This document shows positions 27,456 through 36,160 of a DNA stretch of 64,000 nt, one piece after another. Position numbers and translations under genes: made by a program. Positions within the stretch are counted from its first letter, which is position 1. Every line of letters begins with the position of its first letter. A model generated the notes under the pieces. It was given only the letters and a program-made list of their open reading frames with translations, searched no databases and was not told the origin of the DNA. Origin of the DNA: Mycolicibacterium sp. HK-90 (lineage in GTDB: Bacteria > Actinomycetota > Actinomycetes > Mycobacteriales > Mycobacteriaceae); contig NZ_CP129613.1 in assembly GCF_030486405.1 (NCBI RefSeq), positions 2,356,001-2,420,000 of the forward strand. Reading direction: 5' to 3'.

Positions 27456-28820
27456 ATGACAGTTCAGCTGCTGGCACTGGCGATCTTCGTTGGTGTCTTT
27501 GCGGTTTCGGCATGGCGCAACGCGCACCTCGGCGTGTTGATGTTCGCCGCGGCGTGCGGGGTGGGGCTCGGATTGGCGGGCATGCCGATCGACGACATCA
27601 TCGACGGCTTCCCCGTCGGCATCCTGGTCCTGCTGGTCGGGGTGACGTACTTCTTCGGCATCGCTCATGCCAACGGCACCATCGACCGGATCATCGAAGT
27701 CACCCTGGCAAAGGTCGGTCACCGGACGGTGCTGCTGCCCCTGGTGTTCTTCCTGTTGACCGCCGGTATCTCGGCGATGGGCTCGCCACTGGGCGGCCTG
27801 GTGATGGCGCCGATCGGCATGATGGTGGCCGACAAACGCGCGATCGATCCCATGCTGATGGCGCTCTCGATCGGCACGGGTCTGAGCGCCGGGGCGTTCG
27901 CGCCCACCAGCCTGTTCGGCATCGTCACCTACGGCACCGCGCACCAGGCCGGCATCGAGCTCAGCCCGTTCCTGCTCTTCGGCGTGGCGCTCGTGGTCAA
28001 CCTGGTGCTGCTGGCGGCCGCATATGTGCTGTTCGGCGGGATGAAACTGCTGCGTCGGAATTCGGTTGAAGCGCAAGCTATTTCCCTGCCCGCCGACGAT
28101 CGGCTGGTGGCCGTCGGCGGCGGCGGGCGCGGTGTCGCGCGTGGTGTGTCCGCCGGCGGCGGGTCGGGCGCGGACCTGGCACCGGGTACGGACCGAAAGC
28201 CGTTCACACCGCATCAGATCGCCACCTTGGTGGCCATGGCCGGCCTGATCGGGGCGGTGATCGGCCTGTCGCTGGCGGGTGTCGACCCCGACATCGGCGT
28301 GTTGGCGTTCGCGCTCGGCGCGGTGCTGACCCTCATCGACCCGGCTTCGGGCAACCAGGCGATTCCCCGAATCGACTGGTCGACCGTGCTGTTGGTCGGC
28401 GGCATCATCACCTTCGTCGGCGTGCTCGACAAGCTGGGCGCGGTCGATCTGCTCGGAGAGTTCGCCGGTCACATCGGGGTACCGCTGCTGGCCGCGCTGT
28501 TCATCTGCCTTGTCGCAGGGCTTGTTTCGGCCTTTGCCTCGACGACGGGAATGCTGGCGGCGCTGGTGCCGCTCGCGCTTCCACTGGTCGCGGCGGGCGG
28601 CATCCCCGGATGGGCGCTGATGTGCGCGCTCGGCGTGTGCGCGTCCATCGTCGACGTATCGCCGTTCTCCACCGTCGGCGCGACACTGGTCGCCACCACC
28701 GTCGACGAAGCGCAGCGGCCCCGGATGACCCGTCTGCTGATGCGCTGGGGGCTGTCGATGGTGGTCATCGGGCCCGTCCTGCTCGTCGGCGCCCTGGTCC
28801 TTCCCGGCACGGTGTTCTGA
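27456..28820 (+). CDS. MatC-type dicarboxylate (malonate) transporter
   Basis: A 454-residue permease of the ion-transporter/SLC13-like group with a MatC N-terminal domain: LLALAIFVGVFAVSAWRN, FPVGILVLLVGVTYFFGIAHANGTIDRI. About ten to twelve hydrophobic segments, split by a Gly/Arg-rich cytoplasmic loop (VGGGGRGVARGVSAGGG, near residues 218-240). The second half repeats motifs of the first (TTGMLAALVPLALPLVAAGG, DVSPFSTVGATLV). Substrate inferred from the next gene, a malonyl-CoA synthetase type enzyme. ATG 27456 after GAAAGGCGATGG. Confidence 0.87.
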   Translation: MTVQLLALAIFVGVFAVSAWRNAHLGVLMFAAACGVGLGLAGMPIDDIIDGFPVGILVLLVGVTYFFGIAHANGTIDRIIEVTLAKVGHRTVLLPLVFFLLTAGISAMGSPLGGLVMAPIGMMVADKRAIDPMLMALSIGTGLSAGAFAPTSLFGIVTYGTAHQAGIELSPFLLFGVALVVNLVLLAAAYVLFGGMKLLRRNSVEAQAISLPADDRLVAVGGGGRGVARGVSAGGGSGADLAPGTDRKPFTPHQIATLVAMAGLIGAVIGLSLAGVDPDIGVLAFALGAVLTLIDPASGNQAIPRIDWSTVLLVGGIITFVGVLDKLGAVDLLGEFAGHIGVPLLAALFICLVAGLVSAFASTTGMLAALVPLALPLVAAGGIPGWALMCALGVCASIVDVSPFSTVGATLVATTVDEAQRPRMTRLLMRWGLSMVVIGPVLLVGALVLPGTVF

Positions 28821-28856
28821 GTGGGCCTTACCACCGATGAAAGGAACTGTCCTGAA

Positions 28857-30269
28857 ATGCTTTTGACGTCCCTTGACCCTGCCGGTGCCGACTCGGTCGA
28901 CACCGCCGCCGCGATAACGGTGGGCGATCGGCGCATGTCGCGGGCGGAGCTGTTCGAGGCGGCGAGCGCACTTGCCGGCGCATTGCCGGACGGCGGACCG
29001 GTCGCCGTGTTCGCCCAGCCGACGCTCGACACCGTCGTCGCCGTGGTCGGCTGCCTGCTCGCCGGTGTCCCGGTGGTGCCCATCGCACCCGACTCCGGTC
29101 CGGCCGAGCTGCGGCACATGCTCACCGACGCTCACGTCACTTGCTGGGCCGGGCCGCCGCATCCTGAGTCGGATCTGCCCGCGATACCCGTTGCCGCCCC
29201 GGGCCGCCGGCCGGGCGGACTGCATGGCGCGCCGTCACCCGACGCCGTGGCGATGATCCTGTACACCTCGGGAACGACCGGAGCCCCCAAGGGGGTCAAC
29301 CTGACTCACCGGGCGCTGGCGGCGGGGATCGACGCCGTGGCCGAGGCCTGGCAATGGACGCGCGAGGACACCGTGGCCCACGGTCTGCCGTTGTTCCACC
29401 TGCACGGGCTGATGCTCGGCGTGCTCGCCTCGCTGCGTGTCGGCTCCCGCGTGGTGCACACCGTGAAACCGCGGCCGGAGCGCTATGCCGCCGCGGCGGG
29501 CACGATGTACTTCGGAGTCCCGACGGTGTGGTCGCGCATCGCCGCGGATGCGACGTCGGCACGGGCGTTGCGCGGCGCCCGGTTGCTGGTGTCGGGTAGC
29601 GCGCCGTTGGTCACCCCGGTTTTCCACCGCATCGCCGAACTCACCGGCTGCACCCCGATCGAGCGGTACGGCATGAGCGAAACCATGATCACGTTGTCCA
29701 CCCGGGCCGACGGGGAGCGCCGGCCGGGGTCGGTCGGTCAACCGGTCCTCGGGGTCGAGACCCGGTTGCGCACCGAGGACGGCCAGACCGTGCCCGACGA
29801 CGGCGCCAGCATCGGACGGCTCCAGGTTCGCGGCCCGATGCTGTTCGCCGGCTATCTCAATCGACCGGAGGCCACGGCGGCCGCATGGACCGAGGACGGC
29901 TGGTTCATGACCGGCGACGTCGCCACCCGCGACGCGTCTGGTTTCCACCGCATCGTCGGTCGGGAATCGGTGGATCTGATCAAGTCGGGCGGCTACCGAA
30001 TCGGAGCCGGCGAGGTCGAAACCGCTCTGCTCGGCCATCCGGCGGTGCGCGAGGCCGCCGTCGTCGGGCAACCTGATGCCGACTTGGGGCAACGACTCGT
30101 GGCGTATGTGGTCACCGACGAACAGAACCGGGGGCAGCTCGCCGATGCGCTCATCGACTTCGTGGCGCAGACACTGTCACAGCACAAGCGGCCGCGTGAG
30201 GTCGTGTTCCTGGGTGAGCTGCCGCGAAACGCCATGGGCAAGGTGCAGAAGAAGCTGCTGACCGGCTGA
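28857..30269 (+). CDS. Malonyl-CoA synthetase-type acyl-CoA ligase (MatB/FadD36-like)
   Basis: A 470-residue AMP-forming ligase. Motifs: P-loop LYTSGTTGAPKGVNLTH, A5 ERYGMSETMI, A7 GWFMTGDVATRD, A8 RIVGRESVDLIKSGGYRIGAGEVE, and catalytic Lys in NAMGKVQKKLL. The short length, the RYGMSET motif and the partner transporter point to malonate (MatB) rather than long-chain acids, though methylmalonate-type acids are also possible. ATG 28857 is the normal family start; GTG 28821, directly at the transporter stop, is an alternative. Product malonyl-CoA could feed fatty acid, mycolate or polyketide synthesis. Confidence 0.87.
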   Translation: MLLTSLDPAGADSVDTAAAITVGDRRMSRAELFEAASALAGALPDGGPVAVFAQPTLDTVVAVVGCLLAGVPVVPIAPDSGPAELRHMLTDAHVTCWAGPPHPESDLPAIPVAAPGRRPGGLHGAPSPDAVAMILYTSGTTGAPKGVNLTHRALAAGIDAVAEAWQWTREDTVAHGLPLFHLHGLMLGVLASLRVGSRVVHTVKPRPERYAAAAGTMYFGVPTVWSRIAADATSARALRGARLLVSGSAPLVTPVFHRIAELTGCTPIERYGMSETMITLSTRADGERRPGSVGQPVLGVETRLRTEDGQTVPDDGASIGRLQVRGPMLFAGYLNRPEATAAAWTEDGWFMTGDVATRDASGFHRIVGRESVDLIKSGGYRIGAGEVETALLGHPAVREAAVVGQPDADLGQRLVAYVVTDEQNRGQLADALIDFVAQTLSQHKRPREVVFLGELPRNAMGKVQKKLLTG

Positions 30270-30314
30270 GGGGGCCCGGTTCCGGTGTAGCGATCCGAAC
30301 CGCGCGCGTTGTGA

Positions 30315-30354
30315 CCCTTACCTTTTGGTAAGTACCGCACCAAAAAGTGGGTAC
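30315..30354. promoter_or_regulatory. Two overlapping palindromes upstream of an LLM oxidoreductase gene
   Basis: CTTACC-TTTT-GGTAAG (30315-30330) is a perfect 6-bp inverted repeat. It shares its last three bases with a second, imperfect one whose ends are AAGTAC (30328-30333) and GTACTT (30349-30354). The TTACC-N4-GGTAA form resembles sites of HxlR/DUF24 regulators. It sits about 70-110 bp before the gene at 30423. Confidence 0.5.
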
Positions 30355-30422
30355 TTGCGGCTGCTCCGGTACCTCATAGGGTTGACGACGTAGCCGGCCA
30401 CGCCAATAGGAGGAACCCGACG

Positions 30423-31355
30423 ATGTCGCTCGCCACGCCTACTGCCACCCCAGCGGGAGGCGAACGCGAATCCACCGCACTGAAGTTCGGGGTCATGCTC
30501 TATCCCGACGGAGCTCTGCTCGATCTTCCGCGCCAGTTCCGGTGGCTGGAGGACCTGGGCTTCGATCAGGTCGTGGTCCCGGACCACAGCGCTGATCTGC
30601 GCGACCGCACCAGGCCGTGGTTCGACGGCTGGAGCATCCTTCCGTTGGCCGCGACCGCGACCGAACGCATCCGGATCGGCACGCTGGTCAGCAATCCGAT
30701 CTTGCGCCCGCCCGCCACGCTGGCGCGTCAGGCCCTGACCGTGGACCATCTTTCCGGCGGACGACTGGATCTGGGCATCGGGGCGGGGCTGTTCGACTGG
30801 GACCATCATGCCGTCGGCGAAGAGCCGTGGTCGCCGAAGGAGCGTGCGGGCCGCTTCGCCGACTATGTCGCGATCCTCGACGGCATTCTGCGCGGGCGCG
30901 GCGAGCCGTTCACCCATGCCGGAAAGTGGTTGCAGGCGCGCGATGTGGCGACCGTACCCGGCTCGGTGCAGCGCCCGCGTCCCACGCTGATGACCGGTGG
31001 ACAGTCGCCCACGGTACTGCGGGTGACCGCCGAGCGCGCCGACGTCTGGAACACCATCGGCCCGATGATTGACGACGGCGATGAGATCCTGGCGGTCACC
31101 GCTCGGCAGAACGCGAAGCTCGATGAGCTCTGCCTGGCGGCCGGACGTGATCCAAAGTCGTTGCGGCGCTCGTTCACACCGTTCGGACCATTTGATTTCT
31201 GGCACAGGAATGTATCGCTCGAGGAGATCGTCGAGCGGTTCAGCGCCATCGGCATGACGGAGTTCGTGTTCGAGCTGCCGCCGCAGGACCGCATGAGCGA
31301 GTTCGAACACCTTGCCACGGAGGTGATTCCAAGCCTGCGCCGCTCGGTCGGCTGA
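30423..31355 (+). CDS. LLM class F420-dependent oxidoreductase
   Basis: A 310-residue luciferase-like TIM-barrel flavin/F420 enzyme: KFGVMLYPDGALLDLPRQFRWLEDLGFDQVVVPDH, RIRIGTLVSNPILRPPATLARQALTVDHLSGGRLDLGIGAG. Mycobacterial members mostly use F420; substrate not predictable. AGGAGGA precedes ATG 30423. A palindromic region upstream suggests its own redox- or ligand-responsive control. It converges on the PucR gene with a 9-bp gap. Confidence 0.88.
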   Translation: MSLATPTATPAGGERESTALKFGVMLYPDGALLDLPRQFRWLEDLGFDQVVVPDHSADLRDRTRPWFDGWSILPLAATATERIRIGTLVSNPILRPPATLARQALTVDHLSGGRLDLGIGAGLFDWDHHAVGEEPWSPKERAGRFADYVAILDGILRGRGEPFTHAGKWLQARDVATVPGSVQRPRPTLMTGGQSPTVLRVTAERADVWNTIGPMIDDGDEILAVTARQNAKLDELCLAAGRDPKSLRRSFTPFGPFDFWHRNVSLEEIVERFSAIGMTEFVFELPPQDRMSEFEHLATEVIPSLRRSVG

Positions 31356-31364
31356 GCGGGCCCG

Positions 31365-32966
31365 CTAACGGGCGGCCGGATCGGTGCTGCGCTGCGCGTC
31401 GAGCACCAGCAGGGCCACGTGCAGGGAGGTCATCGATTCGCCGTCGTCGAGGTTGACGCCGAGGCGGCGTTCGATCGAGGCCAGCCGGCTGTACAGCGCC
31501 GGGCGGCTCATGTGCAGTTGTTTGGCCAGCGCGGACTTGTTGCCGGCGAGTTGCAGGTAACCCCGCAGTACGGCCACGTCGTCGCTGCCCTGGGCGGCAT
31601 CGTGGAGCAGCAGGGCCTTGAGTTCGGTTTCGGCGAACGTCTGGACCCGGGGATCGTCGAGCAGCAGCGTGATCAGGCCGCGCAGCCGGACGTCGGAGGC
31701 TCGCACGAACGGACGCCGCTGATCCGGCATCGACGCCGCGACCTCCGCGACGTGGGCGGCCTCGCGCAGGCCGTGCACGGCGTCGGCGAAGCCGCCGGCG
31801 CCGGCACCCACGGCGATGACCACCTTGTCGGTGTCGCCACCACGGGCGATGGCCTCGCGCCAGCCGTCGGCCAGACGCGTCAGGGTGGCGTCGGCGCCCA
31901 ACCCGCGCCGGGTGTTCAGCGCCAGCACCAAACCGATCTCGCCGTCGCGCCGGACCGAGCAGATCGCGCTGTGCCCTTGGGATTTCACCGTGTGGGTGAT
32001 CGCGTCGAGGATCCGGATGTTGCGGCGTTGCGTGCTGACCGGGTCGAGCCGTTCCGGAGCCGCGCCCACCCGGACGGTGGCCGGCAGGTAGGGCCCGGTG
32101 GCGCGCAACCCGAGGGCAAGGGCGCGGGCGTCGGCGTCGCGGTCGTCGGCGATCCGCCCACCCAGGACGTCGTCGATCAAGCCGCTCTGAGCCTGGTGTT
32201 CGAGACCGGACCGGCCGCGCTCGGCCATCCGGTGCAGGGCCAGCGCCTGGGCCGCCCGTTCCAGCACCATCTTGGTCTTGGCCGGGGCAGCCGGGGCGTG
32301 CGGGACGATCAGCCGGCCCCACTCCTCGGCCCTGGGGCCGACGGCGGTGGCGGCCCACGGCTCGGTCATGGCCCGGGAGCGGCGTTGCCAGTCGGTGAGC
32401 ACGGTGGTGGCCGGTTCATTGCGGGGTGCGATCGCCAGCACCTGACGGGACAGGTCTTCCAGCACCACCGATTCGTCGATCATCTCGGCGGCGGCGCGCA
32501 CGATGTCGGCCATCGACGGGCGTTTCATGCTGAGCTCGGTGAAGGTCTGGTGGGTGCGGTGGGCGAACTCGAGCTCCTCGTACTGGTCGGCGACGATGAG
32601 CCGGTGCACCGCCTCGGTGACCTCGACGAACTTCGTTTCCCGGTGCAGCACCACGAGCGCCAGGCCGAGAGTTTGAGCCATCTCGCCGACACTGGCCGGT
32701 AGCGAGTCGATGCGGGTGCCCAGTTCGACCACCACCCCGACAACCCCGGCTCGCTGCATCCGTCGCAGGTAGTCAGCGGGCGCATCGCGGAGTGCGGCAC
32801 CCGTGGTGAGGACCAGCTCGCCGCCCTGCAGCAGTCCGGCCAGGTCGGGCATGTCGCTGACGTGAACCCAGCGCACCGGGCGGTCCAGTTGCTGTGCGCT
32901 GAGCACCTCGGGTTCTCCGGCCTGCACCACCGACAGACCGAGGACGTCACGCACGGTCGGGATCAT
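31365..32966 (-). CDS. PucR family transcriptional regulator
   Basis: A 533-residue regulator: PucR ligand domain at the N-terminus (IPTVRDVLGLSVVQAGEPEVL, VRWVHVSDMPDLAGLLQGGELVLTTG), a central GGDEF-like CdaR region, and a C-terminal HTH_30 (LRGYLQLAGNKSALAKQLHMSRPALYSRLASIERRLGVNL). PucR proteins govern purine, GABA or beta-alanine use in actinobacteria. ATG 32966 has no ribosome site but a -10 box six bases upstream, so it is likely leaderless. Divergent from mmsA, which is the probable target. Confidence 0.92.
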   Translation of the reverse strand: MIPTVRDVLGLSVVQAGEPEVLSAQQLDRPVRWVHVSDMPDLAGLLQGGELVLTTGAALRDAPADYLRRMQRAGVVGVVVELGTRIDSLPASVGEMAQTLGLALVVLHRETKFVEVTEAVHRLIVADQYEELEFAHRTHQTFTELSMKRPSMADIVRAAAEMIDESVVLEDLSRQVLAIAPRNEPATTVLTDWQRRSRAMTEPWAATAVGPRAEEWGRLIVPHAPAAPAKTKMVLERAAQALALHRMAERGRSGLEHQAQSGLIDDVLGGRIADDRDADARALALGLRATGPYLPATVRVGAAPERLDPVSTQRRNIRILDAITHTVKSQGHSAICSVRRDGEIGLVLALNTRRGLGADATLTRLADGWREAIARGGDTDKVVIAVGAGAGGFADAVHGLREAAHVAEVAASMPDQRRPFVRASDVRLRGLITLLLDDPRVQTFAETELKALLLHDAAQGSDDVAVLRGYLQLAGNKSALAKQLHMSRPALYSRLASIERRLGVNLDDGESMTSLHVALLVLDAQRSTDPAAR

Positions 32967-32980
32967 TTACAAAGTGTAAA
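32966..32980. promoter_or_regulatory. Palindrome and leaderless -10 at the PucR start
   Basis: TTTACA-AAG-TGTAAA (32966-32980) is a perfect 6-bp palindrome touching the PucR start codon. On the minus strand it contains TACACT (TANNNT, 32978-32973) six bases before ATG 32966. A protein bound here would cover the promoter, so autoregulation is likely. Confidence 0.55.
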
Positions 32981-33078
32981 GAACCAGTCAATCAGGCTTA
33001 CAGGATGACGCCTTCGGCGATGTCGCGCGTGCCCCAGAGTATGAGACACACCCACCGCCACAGGAAGGTTTCGGACCC

Positions 33079-34572
33079 ATGAGCAATGTCATCCAGCACT
33101 GGCGCGACGGCAAGGTCTTTGCCGGCGCTTCGACCGCCACCGCCCCGGTCACCAATCCGGCGACGGGCGCGGTCACCGGTGAGGTCGCCCTGGCCAGCGT
33201 GGATGACGCGCGTGCGGTGATCGACGCCGCCGTGGCCGCATTCCCGGCCTGGCGCGATACGTCGCTGGCCAAGCGCACCTCGGTGCTGTTCGCGTTCCGC
33301 GAGCTGCTCAACGCCCGCAAGGAGGAGCTGGCCGCGCTCATCACCGCCGAGCACGGCAAGGTGCTCTCCGATGCCCTCGGCGAGGTGAGCCGGGGCCTGG
33401 AGGTCGTCGAATTCGCCTGCGGCATCCCGAATCTGCTCAAGGGCGGGTTCACCGAGAACGCCTCGACCAACGTCGACGTGCACTCCGTACTGCAGCCGCT
33501 GGGGCCGGTCGGCATCATCTCGCCGTTCAACTTCCCCGCGATGGTGCCGATGTGGTTCTTCCCGATCGCCATCGCCGCGGGCAACACCGTGGTGCTAAAG
33601 CCGTCCGAGAAGGATCCCTCGTCCTCGCTGTGGATGGCCCGGCTGTGGGCCGAGGCCGGTCTGCCCGACGGCGTGTTCAACGTGCTGCAGGGTGACAAGA
33701 CCGCGGTCGACGAGCTGCTGACCAACCCGAAGATCAAGGCGATCTCCTTCGTCGGGTCCACCCCGATCGCCCAGTACGTCTACGCCACCGCCACCGCCGC
33801 GGGCAAGCGTGTGCAGGCACTGGGCGGGGCCAAGAATCACGCGGTGATCCTGCCCGACGCCGATCTGGACCTGGCCGCCGACGCGATGGTCAACGCCGGC
33901 TTCGGATCCGCGGGTGAGCGCTGCATGGCCATCTCGGCCGCCGTGGCCGTCGGCCCGATCGCCGACGAGTTGGTGGCCAAGATCGCCGAGCGTGCCTCCA
34001 CCATCAAAACCGGTGACGGAACCAAGGATTCGGACATGGGGCCGCTGGTCACCAAGGTGCACCGCGACAAGGTGGCCTCCTACATCGACGCCGGCGAGTC
34101 CGATGGTGCCAAGGTCGTCGTCGACGGCCGCACCGTCATCGCCAACGGCGGGGCCGACGGATTCTGGCTGGGCCCAACCCTGCTCGACAATGTCACCCCC
34201 GAGATGAGCGTCTACACCGACGAGATCTTCGGACCGGTGCTGTCGGTGCTGCGCGTGGAGACCTACGACGAGGCTCTTGCGTTGATCAACAACAACCCCT
34301 ACGGCAATGGCACCGCGATCTTCACCAACGACGGCGGCGCGGCGCGACGTTTCCAGAACGAGGTCGAGGTCGGCATGGTCGGCATCAACGTGCCGATCCC
34401 GGTTCCGATGTCCTACTTCAGCTTTGGCGGCTGGAAGGCATCGCTGTTCGGTGACAGCCACGCACACGGTGCCGAAGGCGTGCACTTCTTCACCCGCACC
34501 AAGGCCATCACCACCCGCTGGCTGGACCCCAGCCATGGTGGGATCAACCTCGGCTTCCCCGAGAACAAGTGA
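33079..34572 (+). CDS. mmsA: CoA-acylating (methyl)malonate-semialdehyde dehydrogenase
   Basis: A 497-residue aldehyde dehydrogenase of the MmsA branch, converting malonate or methylmalonate semialdehyde with CoA and NAD+ to acetyl- or propionyl-CoA and CO2. Features: PFNFPAMVPMWFFPIAIAAGNT, KPSEKDPSS, FVGSTPIAQYVY, catalytic Cys282 in GSAGERCMAISAAV, and the MmsA ending YFSFGGWKASLFGDSHAHG. AGGAAGG upstream of ATG 33079. Paired with an omega-aminotransferase 13 bp downstream: together they would run beta-alanine (or 3-aminoisobutyrate) to acetyl-CoA (propionyl-CoA). Confidence 0.93.
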   Translation: MSNVIQHWRDGKVFAGASTATAPVTNPATGAVTGEVALASVDDARAVIDAAVAAFPAWRDTSLAKRTSVLFAFRELLNARKEELAALITAEHGKVLSDALGEVSRGLEVVEFACGIPNLLKGGFTENASTNVDVHSVLQPLGPVGIISPFNFPAMVPMWFFPIAIAAGNTVVLKPSEKDPSSSLWMARLWAEAGLPDGVFNVLQGDKTAVDELLTNPKIKAISFVGSTPIAQYVYATATAAGKRVQALGGAKNHAVILPDADLDLAADAMVNAGFGSAGERCMAISAAVAVGPIADELVAKIAERASTIKTGDGTKDSDMGPLVTKVHRDKVASYIDAGESDGAKVVVDGRTVIANGGADGFWLGPTLLDNVTPEMSVYTDEIFGPVLSVLRVETYDEALALINNNPYGNGTAIFTNDGGAARRFQNEVEVGMVGINVPIPVPMSYFSFGGWKASLFGDSHAHGAEGVHFFTRTKAITTRWLDPSHGGINLGFPENK

Positions 34573-34585
34573 GAGAATTCCACTC

Positions 34586-35971
34586 ATGACTGTGACTCAA
34601 GAGTCCGCCGTGCTGCCCAACGGGTTGACCGTCGAGGCGGCCAAGGCCGAGGCCGCGCGGGCCTATGAACTCGACCGCGCACACGTGTTCCACTCCTGGT
34701 CGGCCCAGGAGGAGATCTCGCCGATGACCATCACCGCCGCCCAGGGCTCGTACGTCTGGGACGGTGACGGCAACCGGCTGCTGGACTTCTCCTGCCAGCT
34801 GGTCAACACCAACATCGGACATCAGCACCCGAAAGTTGTTGCCGCCATTGCCGAGCAGGCCGCCAAGCTGTGCACGGTGGCCCCGCAGTACGCCAACTCG
34901 GCGCGCTCGGAGGCGGCCCGGCTGATCGCCGAGCGCACGCCCGGCGAGCTGAACAAGGTGTTCTTCACCAACGGTGGTGCCGACGCGGTCGAGCACGCGG
35001 TCCGCATGGCTCGTCTGCACACCGGCCGCTACAAGGTGCTGTCGCGGTACCGCGCCTACCACGGTGGCACCGACACCGCGATCAACCTGACCGGTGACCC
35101 GCGGCGCTGGCCCAACGACCGCGGCAACGCCGGCATCGTGCACTTCAACGGGCCGTTTCTGTATCGCTCGTCGTTCCACGCCGAGACCGAGGAGCAGGAA
35201 TCCCAGCGCGCGCTGGAGTACCTCGACAAGCTGATCCAGATGGAGGGTCCGACCACCATCGCCGCGATCATCCTGGAGTCGATTCCGGGTACCGCCGGCA
35301 TCATGGTGCCCCCGCCCGGATACATGGCCGGGGTGCGGGAGATCTGCGACCGCTACGGCATCGTGTTCATCGCCGACGAGGTGATGGCGGGATTCGGGCG
35401 TAGCGGAAAGTGGTTCTCCATCGACCACTTCGACGTGGTGCCCGATCTGCTCACCTTCGCCAAGGGCGTGAATTCCGGATACGTGCCGCTCGGTGGCGTG
35501 GCGATCAGCCCGGCCATCTACGAGACGTTCGCGCATCGCCCCTACCCGGGCGGCCTGACGTACTCGGGGCATCCGCTGGCCACCGCGGCCGCCGTCGCGA
35601 CCATCAATGCGATGGCCGACGAAGGCATGGTGGAGAACGCGGCCACGATCGGTGCCGAGGTGCTGGCACCGGGTCTGGCCGAGTTGGCCGCCAAACACCG
35701 CAGCGTCGGTGAGGTGCGCGGCGCCGGCGTGTTCTGGGCGGTCGAACTGGTCGCCGACCAGGAAACCCGGGAGCCGTTGGCGCCCTACGGTGGCTCCAGC
35801 CCGGCGATGAACGCCGTGGTCGGTGCCTGCAAGGCCAACGGCCTGCTGCCGTTCGCCAACTTCAACCGCATCCACGTGGTGCCGCCGTGCAACGTGACCG
35901 CAGAGGAGGCGCGCGAGGGTCTGGCGATCCTGGACTCCGCGCTCGACGTCGCCGATCAGCACACCAACTGA
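34586..35971 (+). CDS. Class III PLP aminotransferase (omega-amino acid type)
   Basis: A 461-residue class III aminotransferase. Lys293 in LLTFAKGVNSGYVPLG is the PLP Lys; FIADEVMAGFGRSGKWF carries the cofactor Asp; VFFTNGGADAVEHAVRMAR binds phosphate; the small/large pocket residues fit omega-amino acid:pyruvate or GABA-type enzymes. ATG 34586 begins after the mmsA stop; longer codons upstream lie within mmsA. With mmsA it forms a PucR-flanked unit for use of beta-alanine or a similar amine. Confidence 0.92.
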   Translation: MTVTQESAVLPNGLTVEAAKAEAARAYELDRAHVFHSWSAQEEISPMTITAAQGSYVWDGDGNRLLDFSCQLVNTNIGHQHPKVVAAIAEQAAKLCTVAPQYANSARSEAARLIAERTPGELNKVFFTNGGADAVEHAVRMARLHTGRYKVLSRYRAYHGGTDTAINLTGDPRRWPNDRGNAGIVHFNGPFLYRSSFHAETEEQESQRALEYLDKLIQMEGPTTIAAIILESIPGTAGIMVPPPGYMAGVREICDRYGIVFIADEVMAGFGRSGKWFSIDHFDVVPDLLTFAKGVNSGYVPLGGVAISPAIYETFAHRPYPGGLTYSGHPLATAAAVATINAMADEGMVENAATIGAEVLAPGLAELAAKHRSVGEVRGAGVFWAVELVADQETREPLAPYGGSSPAMNAVVGACKANGLLPFANFNRIHVVPPCNVTAEEAREGLAILDSALDVADQHTN

Positions 35972-35988
35972 TATTTGACCTCTGCCCC

Positions 35989-36088
35989 CACCGAGACTGC
36001 GCTCAGGGACAAGAATCACCGATTTCCTGTCCCTGGGCGCAGTTTCGTCTTCGGTGTGCGCCATTGCACGACCTCACTGCAGTCTCGG
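35989..36088. repeat. Intergenic palindromic element (20-bp stem) with a third arm
   Basis: Arms 35992-36011 and 36028-36047 pair over 20 bp with two mismatches (both G-U compatible in RNA on one strand), loop 16 nt; a flanking CACCGA/TCGGTG pair (35989-35994, 36051-36056) extends it. A further copy of the outer arm in reverse complement (10 bases, 36079-36088) lies 30 bp on. It follows the aminotransferase gene and could be its terminator or a REP-like dispersed repeat. Confidence 0.6.
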
Positions 36089-36147
36089 GGAAGATCGCGA
36101 CACCCGGCGGATAACTTCGTTGCCGCATGATCCGCACCCTGAGTTGA

Positions 36148-36160
36148 GACACTGGACCGG
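36148..36160 (+). promoter_or_regulatory. Possible leaderless promoter of the HAD gene
   Basis: GACACT (36148-36153) is six bases before GTG 36160, which lacks a ribosome site. The box keeps A2 and T6 of the -10 consensus and resembles the GACAAT box of ftsY. Confidence 0.3.

Noticed and set aside
27369..29225. 618-codon minus-strand frame opposite the malonate transporter and ligase
   Set aside because: Antisense shadow; composition (Arg/Asp/Gln/His repeats) is typical of such frames and the plus genes are clear.
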